From: Achromobacter denitrificans NBRC 15125
GTDB taxonomy: Bacteria > Pseudomonadota > Gammaproteobacteria > Burkholderiales > Burkholderiaceae_B
Length of the DNA stretch: 64,000 nucleotides
NCBI RefSeq assembly: GCF_001571365.1
Contig: NZ_BCTQ01000015.1
Location: forward strand, 1-64,000
Direction of reading: 5' to 3'
The translations under genes were made by a program, and so were the position numbers. Below the pieces are notes generated by a model, which searched no databases, was not told the DNA's origin, and saw nothing but the letters and a program-made list of their open reading frames with translations. Of the stretch, positions 27,280 through 35,932 are shown piece by piece; position 1 is the stretch's first letter; each line of letters starts with the position of its first letter.

Positions 27280-28680
27280 ATGCCCCTGCCGCCGCCCCAT
27301 CCCCTGCTGGACGCCACGCTGCGCGCCGTCGCCCGCCGCTATCGCGTGCCGGCCCTTTCCGAATTCCCCAGCGACGACGCGATGCCCGCGACGGCGCTTG
27401 CGGTTCGCATCGAACAGGCCCGCGCCAGCCTGGCCGCCGGCACCGCGCCCGCGCCCTCGGTCAGGGTTGCCTTTCTTGGGGCGCTGGCTCGGCTGATCCG
27501 CGATGCCATGCGCCCCGACGAAGGCGATCCCGTGTTCCAGGCCATGTCGATGCGCCACCGCAATGCCCGGGTGCGCGAATACGCCTCGCTGTCGGCCGGC
27601 GCCGCCCAGGACCGCCGCGAAGTCCTGGCCGCCGCCAACACCATCGCGCATCCGGCCAAGGTGGAGCGCATGGCCCCCGGGCCTGCGCGGGACGCCCTGA
27701 CCGCCCTGCGCGCGGCAGCGGTGGAGGCGCGCTGGGCGGCGCTGGCCGAGGCCGCCAACGCGCTGCGAGAGTCGGCCGCCTTGCGGGAAGACGCCGCGGC
27801 GGCCGCGCTGGAACGCCTGCTCGCCAGCCCGGCGCTCGCGCGACTGCATCGCCTGGCCTCGCTGGAGCGCGACGAAGACGCCCGCCGGTATCGGACATTG
27901 TGGGAACAACAGGGCCCGCGCCCCGGCAGCGCCACGGCCGCCACGCAGGGCAACGCCTCGCGGGCGCGCGGCGACGCCGTCGAAGCGCTGGCCTTGCAGG
28001 CGCTGGAAGCTTTGGCCCGCGGGCTCAATGCCGCGGAAACCGGCGCGGCCTATCGCGCCGTCTCTTCGATGCGCGTGCCCGCCGCCTTTCCCGCCAGCGC
28101 CGCGCGCGCCAAGAGCGAATGGGACGCCGCCTTGCTGCGGCGTTCCGCGAACGACGGCGCGGCGCCGGCCTGGGATCTCTGCCTGTTGCTGGAAGCCAAG
28201 GCCTCGGCGGACGCCGCGGCCACGGATTTCCCCCGCCTCCTGCGCGGGCTCCGCCTGCTGGCCGAGGCCGACGCCCAGGCCGACTACGTCTTCAGTACCC
28301 GGCAGGGAGCCTTCCCCTTGCGCGGCGCCTCGCTGCGCGCCCTGCCCACCGAAGGCCCCGCGCTGGAGCGGGCGGTGCTGTATTTCTGCGACGGCCCCGC
28401 CGACGCGATGCCGCGCCTGCTCAGCGCCGCCAGCCGCATGCAGCTGCTGTCCGCCCCGGCCAGCCTGGAATACGCCAGCCGGCTGGCACAGGGCCAGGAT
28501 CCGGCGCCCGACGCGCTGGAGCCGGTCTGGCGCCAGCTGCTGGAATCGCCGCAATGGACGGGCGTGCTGCGGCAGTACCCCATGCTGTGCGAAGCGCGCG
28601 CGCTGATGGTACATGCCGATGACCTGATGGCCGCCATCGCGGACGCGGCCCCCGCCGGCGCCGGCCGCGCAGGGCGCTAA
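27280..28680 (+). CDS. Uncharacterised protein with a possible PD-(D/E)XK nuclease-like core
   Basis: A 466-residue protein I cannot assign to a named family. It is alanine- and arginine-rich and mostly helical in appearance to residue 220. The segment 229-307 has the ordered residues of a PD-(D/E)XK nuclease fold: a helix RGDAVEALALQALEALA with E235, then SEWDAALL with D282, a hydrophobic strand and LLLEAKAS giving E305-x-K307. This is pattern reading only. No signal peptide or membrane helix is seen. It follows the HbpS-like gene by 67 nt and its stop overlaps that of the convergent cupin-rhodanese gene. No restriction or defence partner is adjacent. Confidence 0.6.
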   Translation: MPLPPPHPLLDATLRAVARRYRVPALSEFPSDDAMPATALAVRIEQARASLAAGTAPAPSVRVAFLGALARLIRDAMRPDEGDPVFQAMSMRHRNARVREYASLSAGAAQDRREVLAAANTIAHPAKVERMAPGPARDALTALRAAAVEARWAALAEAANALRESAALREDAAAAALERLLASPALARLHRLASLERDEDARRYRTLWEQQGPRPGSATAATQGNASRARGDAVEALALQALEALARGLNAAETGAAYRAVSSMRVPAAFPASAARAKSEWDAALLRRSANDGAAPAWDLCLLLEAKASADAAATDFPRLLRGLRLLAEADAQADYVFSTRQGAFPLRGASLRALPTEGPALERAVLYFCDGPADAMPRLLSAASRMQLLSAPASLEYASRLAQGQDPAPDALEPVWRQLLESPQWTGVLRQYPMLCEARALMVHADDLMAAIADAAPAGAGRAGR

Positions 28681-30884
28681 GCCTGGGCGATGAGGCGGAT
28701 GTCCTCGCTGCCCTCGCGCTCCAGCTGCGCGACCAGCCCCAGCTCCCAGTCCAGATACTCGCGGAAGCCCTGGTCGCGGGCGGCGAGATCCTCGAACAGG
28801 TAGGGGCTGATGCTCTGGTCGTCGTCCCCGGTCAGCACGCCTTGCGCGCCGGTCGCCAGCGGCAATCCCTGCGCCGCCCAGGCCCGCGTGCCGCCCAGCA
28901 GGTAGCGCACCGGCCGCCCGGTCCGCCAGGCCAGTTCCGCGGCCACCGCGCCCGCCAGCACGCCGTCCGACGAGGTCAGCACGATGACGCGCGCCGTGTC
29001 GGCGGGCAGGAATTCGGCCAGGCGGTCCGGCGCCGCGAAACGCGCGCCGGGCACGTGGCCGCGCTCGTAGGCGCCGCGCGATTCCACGTCGAACACATCG
29101 GCCGCCTGCGCGTCCAGCGCGATCCGCAACGCCTCGGCGCGCAATGCGCCGGCCTCGGGGCGGTGCCGGAGCACGCGGCGCGGCTCGGGCCCGGTCTGGC
29201 GCGGCGCCAGCGCCGGCGGCTGGTACAGATAGACTTCGACCGCGCCCAGCTGCGCCAGCCAGGCGCCGGTGGTCAAGGCGCGCACGCCGTCCCAGTCCGC
29301 CAGCACCACGCGGGCCCGGCGCGTCGCCAGGTATTCGTCCGTGGCCTGCACCAGCTGTCCGCCGGGGGCCCAGCGCCAGCCTTCCAGATGGCCGGCTTCG
29401 TATTCCTCGCGGGTGCGCACGTCGAACCGGTAGAGCGTGCGGGCATCCTGTTCGGCCTCGAACGCCCGCAGCGTGGCGGCGTCGATGTAGCCGATGCCCG
29501 CGCGCTCGGCCACGTTGCGGGCCTGCGCGCGCGCGGCTTCCAGGGATTGCGCGTCCGGTTCCGGCAAGGCCGCCTGCCGGCCATAGGCCAGCTCGCGGCC
29601 GGACAGCAGCCATTCCATGGTGCCGTTGCGCAGCGAGGCCACGCGGTTGGGGATGCCGGCGTCGATCAGGGTCTGCGCGCCGACGATGCTGCGCGTGCGG
29701 CCGGCGCAATTCACCACCACGAAGGTGTCGGGATCGGGCGCCAGCTCGCGGATGCGGTAGACCAGCTCCGCGCCCGGCAGGCTGTGCGAGAACGGCAGCG
29801 TGAAGTTGTGGAATTCCTCGGGCGTGCGGCTGTCGACCACCACGATGTCGTCGCCGCGCGCGACGCGCTCATGCAGCTCGTCCACGTCGATCCAGGGCGT
29901 GTGCTTCTCGTGCTCGATCACTTCGCCGAAGGCCTTGCTGGGCACGTTGGTGCCGGAGAACAGTTCGCGGCCTTCGCGCTCCCAGCCATCGGTGCCGCCC
30001 GCGAGCACGGCGATATCGGTCCATCCCAGGCGCGCCAGCTTGGCCGCGGCCTGGTGGGCCAGCGTCTCGTCGTCGTCCACCAGCACGATGCGGGTGCCGC
30101 GGCGCGGCACCAGGCGGTCGGCCAGCAGCTCCAGGCGCCACAGCGGCGCGGGCGCGGCATGCAGCAGATGGCGGCGCGCATAGCGGCCGGCCTCGCGCAC
30201 GTCCAGCACGGCGATCTCGGCCTCGCCGCGCAATTCGTCCTGCAGGGCCTGCGGCGAAACGCGGGCGTGGAAGATCGCCGCGGGCGGCGAGAAAGTGCGG
30301 TACGAGCCGCCCTGGGCGCTTTCGAATACGACGCGCCCCGGCAGGCGGTCCAGCGCCAGGCCGTAGAAATGCAGGTGCGCGCCCGGCTCGTCGCCCACCA
30401 GTTCGATGGTGTGGACGTCGTCCGGCCCCAGGACGATCGATTGGCCCGGGCCCACGTCCACGCGGCGCGCGTGCGCCAGGGTGTCGCGGGCGGGATCGGC
30501 GCTCTTGCGGCGCGCATAGACCTCGTTGCGCTCCACGCCGGCCACGCCGGCGATGATGGCCCAGGTCGTGTGGTCGTGCGGCGGCTGGGCCTTGCCCGGT
30601 TCGCCCAGCGACAGGTAGAGCGCATAGCCCCCGTCCGCGTCCTCCGCCAGCCGGTAGATGGACGCCGGGCGGCCCGGCACCACGCTGAAGGCCTCCGGCG
30701 GGAACAGGTCGCGGCGGCGGCCCAGCGCCTCCAGGCGCTCGGCCACCTGCCGCAGCTGGTCCGGCGTCGCGCGGGCGCTGTCCGGCGCCAGCCGCTTCGC
30801 CTCGGCGATGAAGGCGAGCACGGCCTGGGCGCGCTCGGTATGCTTGCTTGCGGCCGGGGCGGCCGCCGGGGAGTGTGTGCTCAT
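28677..30884 (-). CDS. Cysteine-dioxygenase-like cupin fused to four rhodanese domains
   Basis: A 735-residue fusion (numbering from MSTHSPAAAP; an ATG 15 nt upstream is possible). Residues 1-205 are a cysteine-dioxygenase-like cupin with iron ligands PHDHTTW (H103, H105) and HLHFYGL. Four rhodanese domains follow, centred near 225-305, 345-430, 480-555 and 590-675. Only the second has the catalytic cysteine, C393 in NCAGRTRS; the others have aspartate or serine loops (VDDDETL, ADWDGVR, TSSDGVL). It probably oxidises a thiol and handles sulfane sulfur in the cytoplasm. It ends the organosulfur block and lies downstream of a CysB-type regulator. Confidence 0.85.
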   Translation of the reverse strand: MSTHSPAAAPAASKHTERAQAVLAFIAEAKRLAPDSARATPDQLRQVAERLEALGRRRDLFPPEAFSVVPGRPASIYRLAEDADGGYALYLSLGEPGKAQPPHDHTTWAIIAGVAGVERNEVYARRKSADPARDTLAHARRVDVGPGQSIVLGPDDVHTIELVGDEPGAHLHFYGLALDRLPGRVVFESAQGGSYRTFSPPAAIFHARVSPQALQDELRGEAEIAVLDVREAGRYARRHLLHAAPAPLWRLELLADRLVPRRGTRIVLVDDDETLAHQAAAKLARLGWTDIAVLAGGTDGWEREGRELFSGTNVPSKAFGEVIEHEKHTPWIDVDELHERVARGDDIVVVDSRTPEEFHNFTLPFSHSLPGAELVYRIRELAPDPDTFVVVNCAGRTRSIVGAQTLIDAGIPNRVASLRNGTMEWLLSGRELAYGRQAALPEPDAQSLEAARAQARNVAERAGIGYIDAATLRAFEAEQDARTLYRFDVRTREEYEAGHLEGWRWAPGGQLVQATDEYLATRRARVVLADWDGVRALTTGAWLAQLGAVEVYLYQPPALAPRQTGPEPRRVLRHRPEAGALRAEALRIALDAQAADVFDVESRGAYERGHVPGARFAAPDRLAEFLPADTARVIVLTSSDGVLAGAVAAELAWRTGRPVRYLLGGTRAWAAQGLPLATGAQGVLTGDDDQSISPYLFEDLAARDQGFREYLDWELGLVAQLEREGSEDIRLIAQA

Positions 30885-30989
30885 GGGATGACCCGTCATT
30901 CCTTGGATGAAGAACGGGTCAGACTACGTCCCGCCGGCCCCGCCGGACAACGTAGAAATGCGTCTAAGGATATGCGCTGGGCGCCGCGC

Positions 30990-31916
30990 TCAGGCCGCGC
31001 CCTTCAACTCGCGCTCGACGACGTCGCGCGTCAAGGTGGGGACGAACAGCTCGATGAAGTGATAGGCATAGCCGCGCAACCAGGCGCCGCGCCGGATCGC
31101 CAGCCGCGTCAGGTTGATCTCGAACAGATGGCGGGCGTCGATGGCGCGCAGGCGCGTGTCGCGCTCGGGATCCCAGGCCACGGCGGCCACGATGCCCACG
31201 CCCAGTTCCAGCTCCACGTAGGTCTTGATCACATCCGCGTCCATCGCGGTCATGACGATGTCGGGCGTGATGCCCGCGCGCGCGAAAGCTTCGTCGATAT
31301 GCGCCCGCCCGGTGTAGCCCCGCCCGTAGGTGATGATGGGATGGCGCGACAGTTGCGAGAGCGTGACGGCGTCCTGGCGCTCCAGCGGATGACCTTGCGG
31401 CACGATGATGCTGTGGCTCCAGCGGTAGCACGGCAGGTTGACTAGCCCCGGATAGTCGGCCACGGCCTCGGTGGCCACGCCGATGTCGGCCTCGCCCTCC
31501 AGCAGCATTTCCGACACCTGCTTGGGCGAGCCCTGGTGCAGGTGCAGCACCACGTCGGGATAGCGCTGGCGGAACTCCTTGATGACCGGCGGCAAGGCAT
31601 AGCGCGCCTGCGAGTGCGTGGCGGCGATCGACAGCACGCCGGTCCGGCTGTCCGCGTACTCCGCGCCCGCGTGGCGGATGTTGTCGGCGCACTGCAGGAT
31701 CTGCTCGACCAGCGGCAGGATCAGTTCGCCGGGCGGGGTCAGGCCGATGAGCCGCTTGCCCGAACGCACGAAGATGTCCACGCCCACCTCCTCCTCCAGC
31801 TCCCGGATCTGGCGGCTGACGCCGGGCTGCGAGGTATGCAGGCTTTCGGACACGTCGGTGAGGTTGAAGTCCTGGCGCACGGCTTCGCGCACGGAGCGCA
31901 ATTGCTGGAAGTTCAT
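30990..31916 (-). CDS. CysB-family LysR regulator
   Basis: A 308-residue LysR protein of the CysB/Cbl branch. MNFQQLRSVREAVRQDFNLTDVSESLHTSQPGVSRQI is the characteristic DNA-binding region. IAATHSQARYALPPVIKEF corresponds to the CysB effector-site strand (THTQARYALP), and YGRGYTGRAHIDEAF also matches. CysB binds N-acetylserine, sulfide or sulfate; this paralogue may sense another sulfur metabolite. The start at 31916 follows from the family N-terminus; the frame runs further upstream only through the VOC gene. It overlaps no gene and sits 8 nt after the VOC stop, inside the organosulfur block. Confidence 0.92.
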   Translation of the reverse strand: MNFQQLRSVREAVRQDFNLTDVSESLHTSQPGVSRQIRELEEEVGVDIFVRSGKRLIGLTPPGELILPLVEQILQCADNIRHAGAEYADSRTGVLSIAATHSQARYALPPVIKEFRQRYPDVVLHLHQGSPKQVSEMLLEGEADIGVATEAVADYPGLVNLPCYRWSHSIIVPQGHPLERQDAVTLSQLSRHPIITYGRGYTGRAHIDEAFARAGITPDIVMTAMDADVIKTYVELELGVGIVAAVAWDPERDTRLRAIDARHLFEINLTRLAIRRGAWLRGYAYHFIELFVPTLTRDVVERELKGAA

Positions 31917-31924
31917 CGCGCGCC

Positions 31925-32272
31925 TCAGCCCATGAAGGCCAGCTGGTTGCCGGACGGGTCTTTCACGTACATGACGCGGGGCAAGGCCTGGGGCGGCGAA
32001 CAGACGGGATGATGGCCCGCCCGCGTCAACCGCGCGAGGATATCGTCGTAGGCGCGGGTCCGGATCGCGAGGTAGTCGGGCCTGACGGCCCGGCTGAGCT
32101 CGTCCACGGGCGACAGCGACAAGGTCGCTTCGCCCAGCGCGAAGCGCAGCCGCTGGCCGTCCGCGCACGCAACCTCGTCCAGCCCGACGATGAGGTGATA
32201 GAACTCGCGCATGGCGTCCAGCCGACGCGCGAGGAATGGAAGCTGCACCGAATCGATCGAAAGAGAAGACAT
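31925..32272 (-). CDS. VOC-family (glyoxalase/bleomycin-resistance fold) protein
   Basis: A 115-residue single-unit VOC protein. It starts MSSLSIDSVQLPFLARRLDAMREFYHLIVGLDEV and ends MYVKDPSGNQLAFMG, the usual last strand with a metal-ligand-like region. VOC proteins include lyases, dioxygenases and binding proteins, so no reaction can be assigned. It precedes the CysB-type regulator by 8 nt and is probably co-transcribed with it. The 121-nt gap upstream is comparatively AT-rich (AAAGAAAAACGCTCATTTGC) and may hold a promoter. Confidence 0.8.
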   Translation of the reverse strand: MSSLSIDSVQLPFLARRLDAMREFYHLIVGLDEVACADGQRLRFALGEATLSLSPVDELSRAVRPDYLAIRTRAYDDILARLTRAGHHPVCSPPQALPRVMYVKDPSGNQLAFMG

Positions 32273-32393
32273 GCCCTGCCGCCTACATGGAACAGGGCTG
32301 ATTCTAGTGCCGTCGGGCATGCCGGGACAAAGAGGATGAAGTTGCTTCTACATAGCCGGAAACCCTAAAGAAAAACGCTCATTTGCATATGCC

Positions 32394-33611
32394 TCAGGCG
32401 CTGCGGCGCAAGGCGTCGCGGGTCGCGCCGAAAGCGCGTTCGAGGTCCTCGATCAGATCGAGCGGGCTCTCCAGGCCGATATGCAGGCGCACCACCGATT
32501 GCCGCGCATGGCCGCCCTCTCGCCAGGCGCCATGCTCGGCCAGCCGCTCGGGCGCCGCTTCCAGCGCCAGGCTTTCATAGCCGCCCCAGGACGCGCCGAT
32601 CGAGAAGTAGCGCAGCGCGTCGATGAAATGAGAGGCCGCGGCCGGCTCCGGATGGCGGAAGGCGAACGACACCAACCCGCTCGCGCCGCTGTAGTCGCGC
32701 CGCCACAGTTCATGGCCGGGGTCTTGCGCGAGCGCCGGGTAATACACGCTCGCCACGTCCGGCTGGCCGGCGAGGTATTCGGCCACCCCCAGCGCATTCT
32801 CGTGATGGCGCGCCAGCCGCACGTCCAGCGTGCGCAGGCCGCGCAAGGTCAGGTAGGCGTCGTCGGCCCCGACCGCCAGCCCCAGGGCATCCGCGGTGGC
32901 GCCGAGCTGCCGGGCCAGATCCGGCCCGTCCACCGTCACCACGCCCATCATCACGTCCGAATGCCCGGCCAGGTACTTGGTCGCCGCCTGGAGCGAAATA
33001 TGCGCGCCCAGCGCCAGCGGCTGGTAGTAGAGGCCCCCGCTCCAGGTGTTGTCGGCCGCCACCAGCACGCCGTGGCGACGGGCCACGGCCGCCAGCGCCG
33101 GCAGGTCCAGCACCTCGTACAGCAGCGAACTGGGCGATTCCAGGTACAGCAGCCGCGTGTTCGGCCGGATCAGCGGCTCCAGCGCGTCGCGCGCGGCGGA
33201 GAAGTACTCCACCTCGATGCCGTAGCGCTGCAGGAGCGCGCGGTCGACCTTGCGCACCGGCGAATACACGCCGTCGGAGACCAGGGCGTGGTCGCCCGGC
33301 GCCAACGTGGCCAGCAGCACCAGCACGATGGCCGACAGCCCCGAAGGGGCCAGCAGGCTGCGGTAGCCCCCTTCCAGCGACGCCACCGCCTCCTCCAGCG
33401 CCTGGTGCGTGTCCAACCCGTGCCGGCCATAGGTGGCCACGCGCTCGCCGGCGGCGCGTTGCCCCGCCAGGGCCGCCTGCGTGGCGGTGTCGGCGAAGCG
33501 CACGGTGCTGGTGCGCACCACCGGCACGTTCACCGGCCCGGCGCCCTGCGTCAGCTCGGGCGAGCCGGCGTGCACCAGCCGGGTCTGGATGCGGGCCTGG
33601 GCGGCGGTCAT
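32394..33611 (-). CDS. PLP-dependent C-S lyase (cystathionine beta-lyase/MetC type)
   Basis: A 405-residue Cys/Met-metabolism PLP enzyme. Visible family motifs are YGRHGLDTHQALEEAVASLEGG, the PLP-phosphate loop APSGLSAI, VAADNTWSGGLYYQPL and SLQAATKYLAGHSDVMMG, where the lysine in ATKY forms the Schiff base. It cleaves C-S bonds of cystathionine or related compounds in the cytoplasm, giving a thiol, pyruvate and ammonia. Its ATG overlaps the stop of the upstream cupin gene (ATGA). Among amino-acid transport genes it probably serves catabolism of an imported S-containing amino acid rather than methionine synthesis; that is inference. Confidence 0.9.
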   Translation of the reverse strand: MTAAQARIQTRLVHAGSPELTQGAGPVNVPVVRTSTVRFADTATQAALAGQRAAGERVATYGRHGLDTHQALEEAVASLEGGYRSLLAPSGLSAIVLVLLATLAPGDHALVSDGVYSPVRKVDRALLQRYGIEVEYFSAARDALEPLIRPNTRLLYLESPSSLLYEVLDLPALAAVARRHGVLVAADNTWSGGLYYQPLALGAHISLQAATKYLAGHSDVMMGVVTVDGPDLARQLGATADALGLAVGADDAYLTLRGLRTLDVRLARHHENALGVAEYLAGQPDVASVYYPALAQDPGHELWRRDYSGASGLVSFAFRHPEPAAASHFIDALRYFSIGASWGGYESLALEAAPERLAEHGAWREGGHARQSVVRLHIGLESPLDLIEDLERAFGATRDALRRSA

Positions 33612-34237
33612 GCTCGCACCTCCTGGCCCGGCTTCATCTGCGTGGCGTTGTAGTTCACGATCTCGCCCGTGGCGAGGTCGATGCCGATCCGGCCCGACAG
33701 CGTTTCCAGCGGCTGCCCATAGAGGTGGAAGTGCAACGTGGGCGCGGCGCCCGTGACGTGGATGCTGTGGATGTCGTCCGGCAGGAACGAGACCGACTGG
33801 CCCGGCCGCACCACCACTTCGCGCACCTGCTCCAGCGTCGCCCGGCCGGCCCGCGGACCGTCGTCGCTGCGGCGGTACACGCGGTTCAGTTCCTCGCCCG
33901 ACAGCGCCACGATGCATGCCCAGGTCGTGTGGTCGTGCGGCAAGGTGGTCTTGCCCGGGTTGATGGAGTTCAGGTAGAGCGCCGGCGCGTCCGGCGCGTC
34001 GTCCGGGTTCAGCCGGTAGCGCGTGGACGCGCCCACGCCCTGCCCCGCGGCCGGCGGCGGGAAGTCCGCTACCGGGAAGAGCTCGCGCCGCTGCGCCAGC
34101 TGTTCGAGCCGGGCCGTGATCGCGGCCAGCTGCTCGCGCGTCACCGCGCCCGCGGGCGGCAGCAGGGATTCGATATCGGACAGGGCCGCCTGCACCTGCT
34201 GGCGGCGTTCGGCGGCAATCGCGGATTCTTGGGTCAT
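33608..34237 (-). CDS. Cysteine-dioxygenase-like cupin protein
   Basis: A 209-residue thiol-dioxygenase-like cupin starting MTQESAIAAE, with AAGGAG 6 nt before the ATG. The iron-site motifs LPHDHTTWACI and LHFHLYG match those in the N-terminal part of the fusion at 28677, so the two are paralogues, this one without rhodanese domains. Family members oxidise cysteine or 3-mercaptopropionate to the sulfinate using a three-histidine Fe(II) centre and oxygen. It sits between the ABC ATPase and the C-S lyase, overlapping the lyase by 4 nt. Confidence 0.85.
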   Translation of the reverse strand: MTQESAIAAERRQQVQAALSDIESLLPPAGAVTREQLAAITARLEQLAQRRELFPVADFPPPAAGQGVGASTRYRLNPDDAPDAPALYLNSINPGKTTLPHDHTTWACIVALSGEELNRVYRRSDDGPRAGRATLEQVREVVVRPGQSVSFLPDDIHSIHVTGAAPTLHFHLYGQPLETLSGRIGIDLATGEIVNYNATQMKPGQEVRA

Positions 34238-34254
34238 GGAGGGCTCCTTGGGAT

Positions 34255-35127
34255 TCACACTGCGAGGCGCAGCGGGTCGATGCGCAAATAGTTCTGGATG
34301 GGATCGGACGCGGCCTTGCGCGCGGCGGGCGCGCCGGACGAGCGTTGCAGGAAGGCGCGCGTGCGCCCGCTGGCCGGCGCGCCGAACAGCCGCGACGGCG
34401 GGCCGGATTCGACGATGCGCCCGGCTTCGGTGAAGTACACCGTGTCGCTCACCTCTTCGGCGAAGCGCATCTCGTGCGTGACCAGCATGCAGGTCAGGCC
34501 GTCCTGCACCAGGTCGCGGATCACGGTCAGCACTTCGCCGACCATCTCCGGATCCAGCGCCGAAGTCACTTCGTCGAACAGGATCAGTTCGGGCTGCAAC
34601 GCCAGCGCGCGCGCGATCGCGACGCGCTGCTGCTGCCCGCCCGAGAGTTCGCCGGGATAGGCGTTCTCCTTGTGCTCCATGCGCACCTTGGCCAGCAGCT
34701 CGCGGGCCCGCGCCTGCGCCTGCGCCCTCGGCTCGCCGCCGACCTTGACCGGCGAGATCACCAGGTTCTGCAGCACGCTCAGGTGCGGGAACAGGTTGTA
34801 TTGCTGGAACACGAAACCCACCCGCCGGCGCAATCGGATCAGTTCGGCTTCCGTCCGCAGTTCGTCCACCCGCAGGCCGTCGACCTCGATCTCTCCGCGC
34901 TGCGGACGCAGCAGGCCGGTAACGCAGCGCAGGATGGTGGACTTGCCCGAGCCCGACGGCCCGATGATGGACACGGCCTGGCCGCGCCGGACTTCGACGT
35001 CGATGCCCTTGAGCACCTCGGTGTGGCCGAAGGCCAGGTGCACGTCGCGCAGGCTGACCAGGGGCGCGGGTTGCGGCGCGGAGGCCGCCGGCGAGGCGGC
35101 GCGCGCCTCGAAATCAATGATGCTCAT
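34255..35127 (-). CDS. Amino-acid ABC transporter ATP-binding protein
   Basis: A 290-residue GlnQ/TcyC-type ATPase with extensions at both ends. Motifs: Walker [25 protein letters not shown], signature [28 protein letters not shown] (valine in place of the usual proline after Glu) and VTHEMRFAEEV. The start overlaps the permease at 35114 by 14 nt. With the two permeases and two binding proteins upstream it completes one importer, probably for a sulfur-containing amino acid given the neighbours. Confidence 0.9.
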   Translation of the reverse strand: MSIIDFEARAASPAASAPQPAPLVSLRDVHLAFGHTEVLKGIDVEVRRGQAVSIIGPSGSGKSTILRCVTGLLRPQRGEIEVDGLRVDELRTEAELIRLRRRVGFVFQQYNLFPHLSVLQNLVISPVKVGGEPRAQAQARARELLAKVRMEHKENAYPGELSGGQQQRVAIARALALQPELILFDEVTSALDPEMVGEVLTVIRDLVQDGLTCMLVTHEMRFAEEVSDTVYFTEAGRIVESGPPSRLFGAPASGRTRAFLQRSSGAPAARKAASDPIQNYLRIDPLRLAV

Positions 35128-35932
35128 GGCGTCGTTCCAGATACCGCGTCCAGCGCGCGATGGGATAGCAATAGGCGAAGAAAAGCGCCAACAGGGTGAA
35201 ATACACGAGGATGGTGAAGTCGCTGCGGGCCACGGTGTTGCTTGCCACGGTGGCCGTGTCGACCAGGTCGTGCACGCCCACCAGCGAGGCCAGCGAAGTG
35301 CTCATGGTGATGCTGGCGTACAGGTTCATCCACGAGGGCAGCATCCGACGCACGCATTGCGGCAGCACGATCATGCGGAAGATCTGCGCGCGCCGGAACG
35401 CCAGCGACTGGGCGGCCTCCCATTGCGCGCTCGGGATGGACTGGATCGCCCCGCGGAAGATCTCGGCCACGTTGGCGCTGGCCGGCAGGCCCAGGCCGAT
35501 CACGACCTTGATCCAGTCCGGAAACGGCACGCTCCACCCCCCTACGCTCAGCTCGAACGGGAATACGTAGGTCGTGAAGTACACCAGCACCAGGATGGGC
35601 GCGTTGCGAAACAGCAGCACGTAGGCCCGCGTCAGCCGCCGCAGCAGCGCGGACGGCGACAGCGACAAGGCGCCGACCGCCAGGCCCACGACCGTGCCCA
35701 GCGCCATGGCCAGCACGCTGATCTGGATATTGACCCCCAGCCCGCGCAGCAGCGCGGGCGACCAGTGCCACAGCGCCCGCACGGCCGCCGGCGTGGTGTC
35801 GGTGGCGGCCCAGGCCAGGGCCAGCGCGGCAAGCGCCAGCAGCAGGACGAACCAAGGGTCGCGCAGCAGCGCCGACGGCCCGCCTCGGGCGGCTTGGCCG
35901 CGCGCCGCGTTCAATGCAAGATCATTGGCCAT
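35114..35932 (-). CDS. Amino-acid ABC transporter permease
   Basis: A 272-residue permease of the HisM/GltJ family with an extra N-terminal membrane segment (about 28-45). FRNAPILVLVYFTTYVFPF is the conserved gate region and EAAQSLAFRRAQIFRMIVLPQ the EAA loop. It overlaps the ATPase gene by 14 nt and the second permease by 11 nt. Confidence 0.9.
   Translation of the reverse strand: MANDLALNAARGQAARGGPSALLRDPWFVLLLALAALALAWAATDTTPAAVRALWHWSPALLRGLGVNIQISVLAMALGTVVGLAVGALSLSPSALLRRLTRAYVLLFRNAPILVLVYFTTYVFPFELSVGGWSVPFPDWIKVVIGLGLPASANVAEIFRGAIQSIPSAQWEAAQSLAFRRAQIFRMIVLPQCVRRMLPSWMNLYASITMSTSLASLVGVHDLVDTATVASNTVARSDFTILVYFTLLALFFAYCYPIARWTRYLERRHEHH

Noticed and set aside
30924-30955. CTACGT-N20-ACGTAG between the CysB-type regulator and the cupin-rhodanese gene as a regulator site
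   Set aside because: Arms of 6 bp with a 20-bp spacer are expected by chance in sequence of this composition; no second copy was seen.
27205-31445. Very long open frames antisense to the real genes here (for example 28842-31445 on + and 27205-29709 on -)
   Set aside because: They oppose genes with clear family motifs, encode low-complexity Arg/Ala/His/Gly-rich products and arise from the high GC content.
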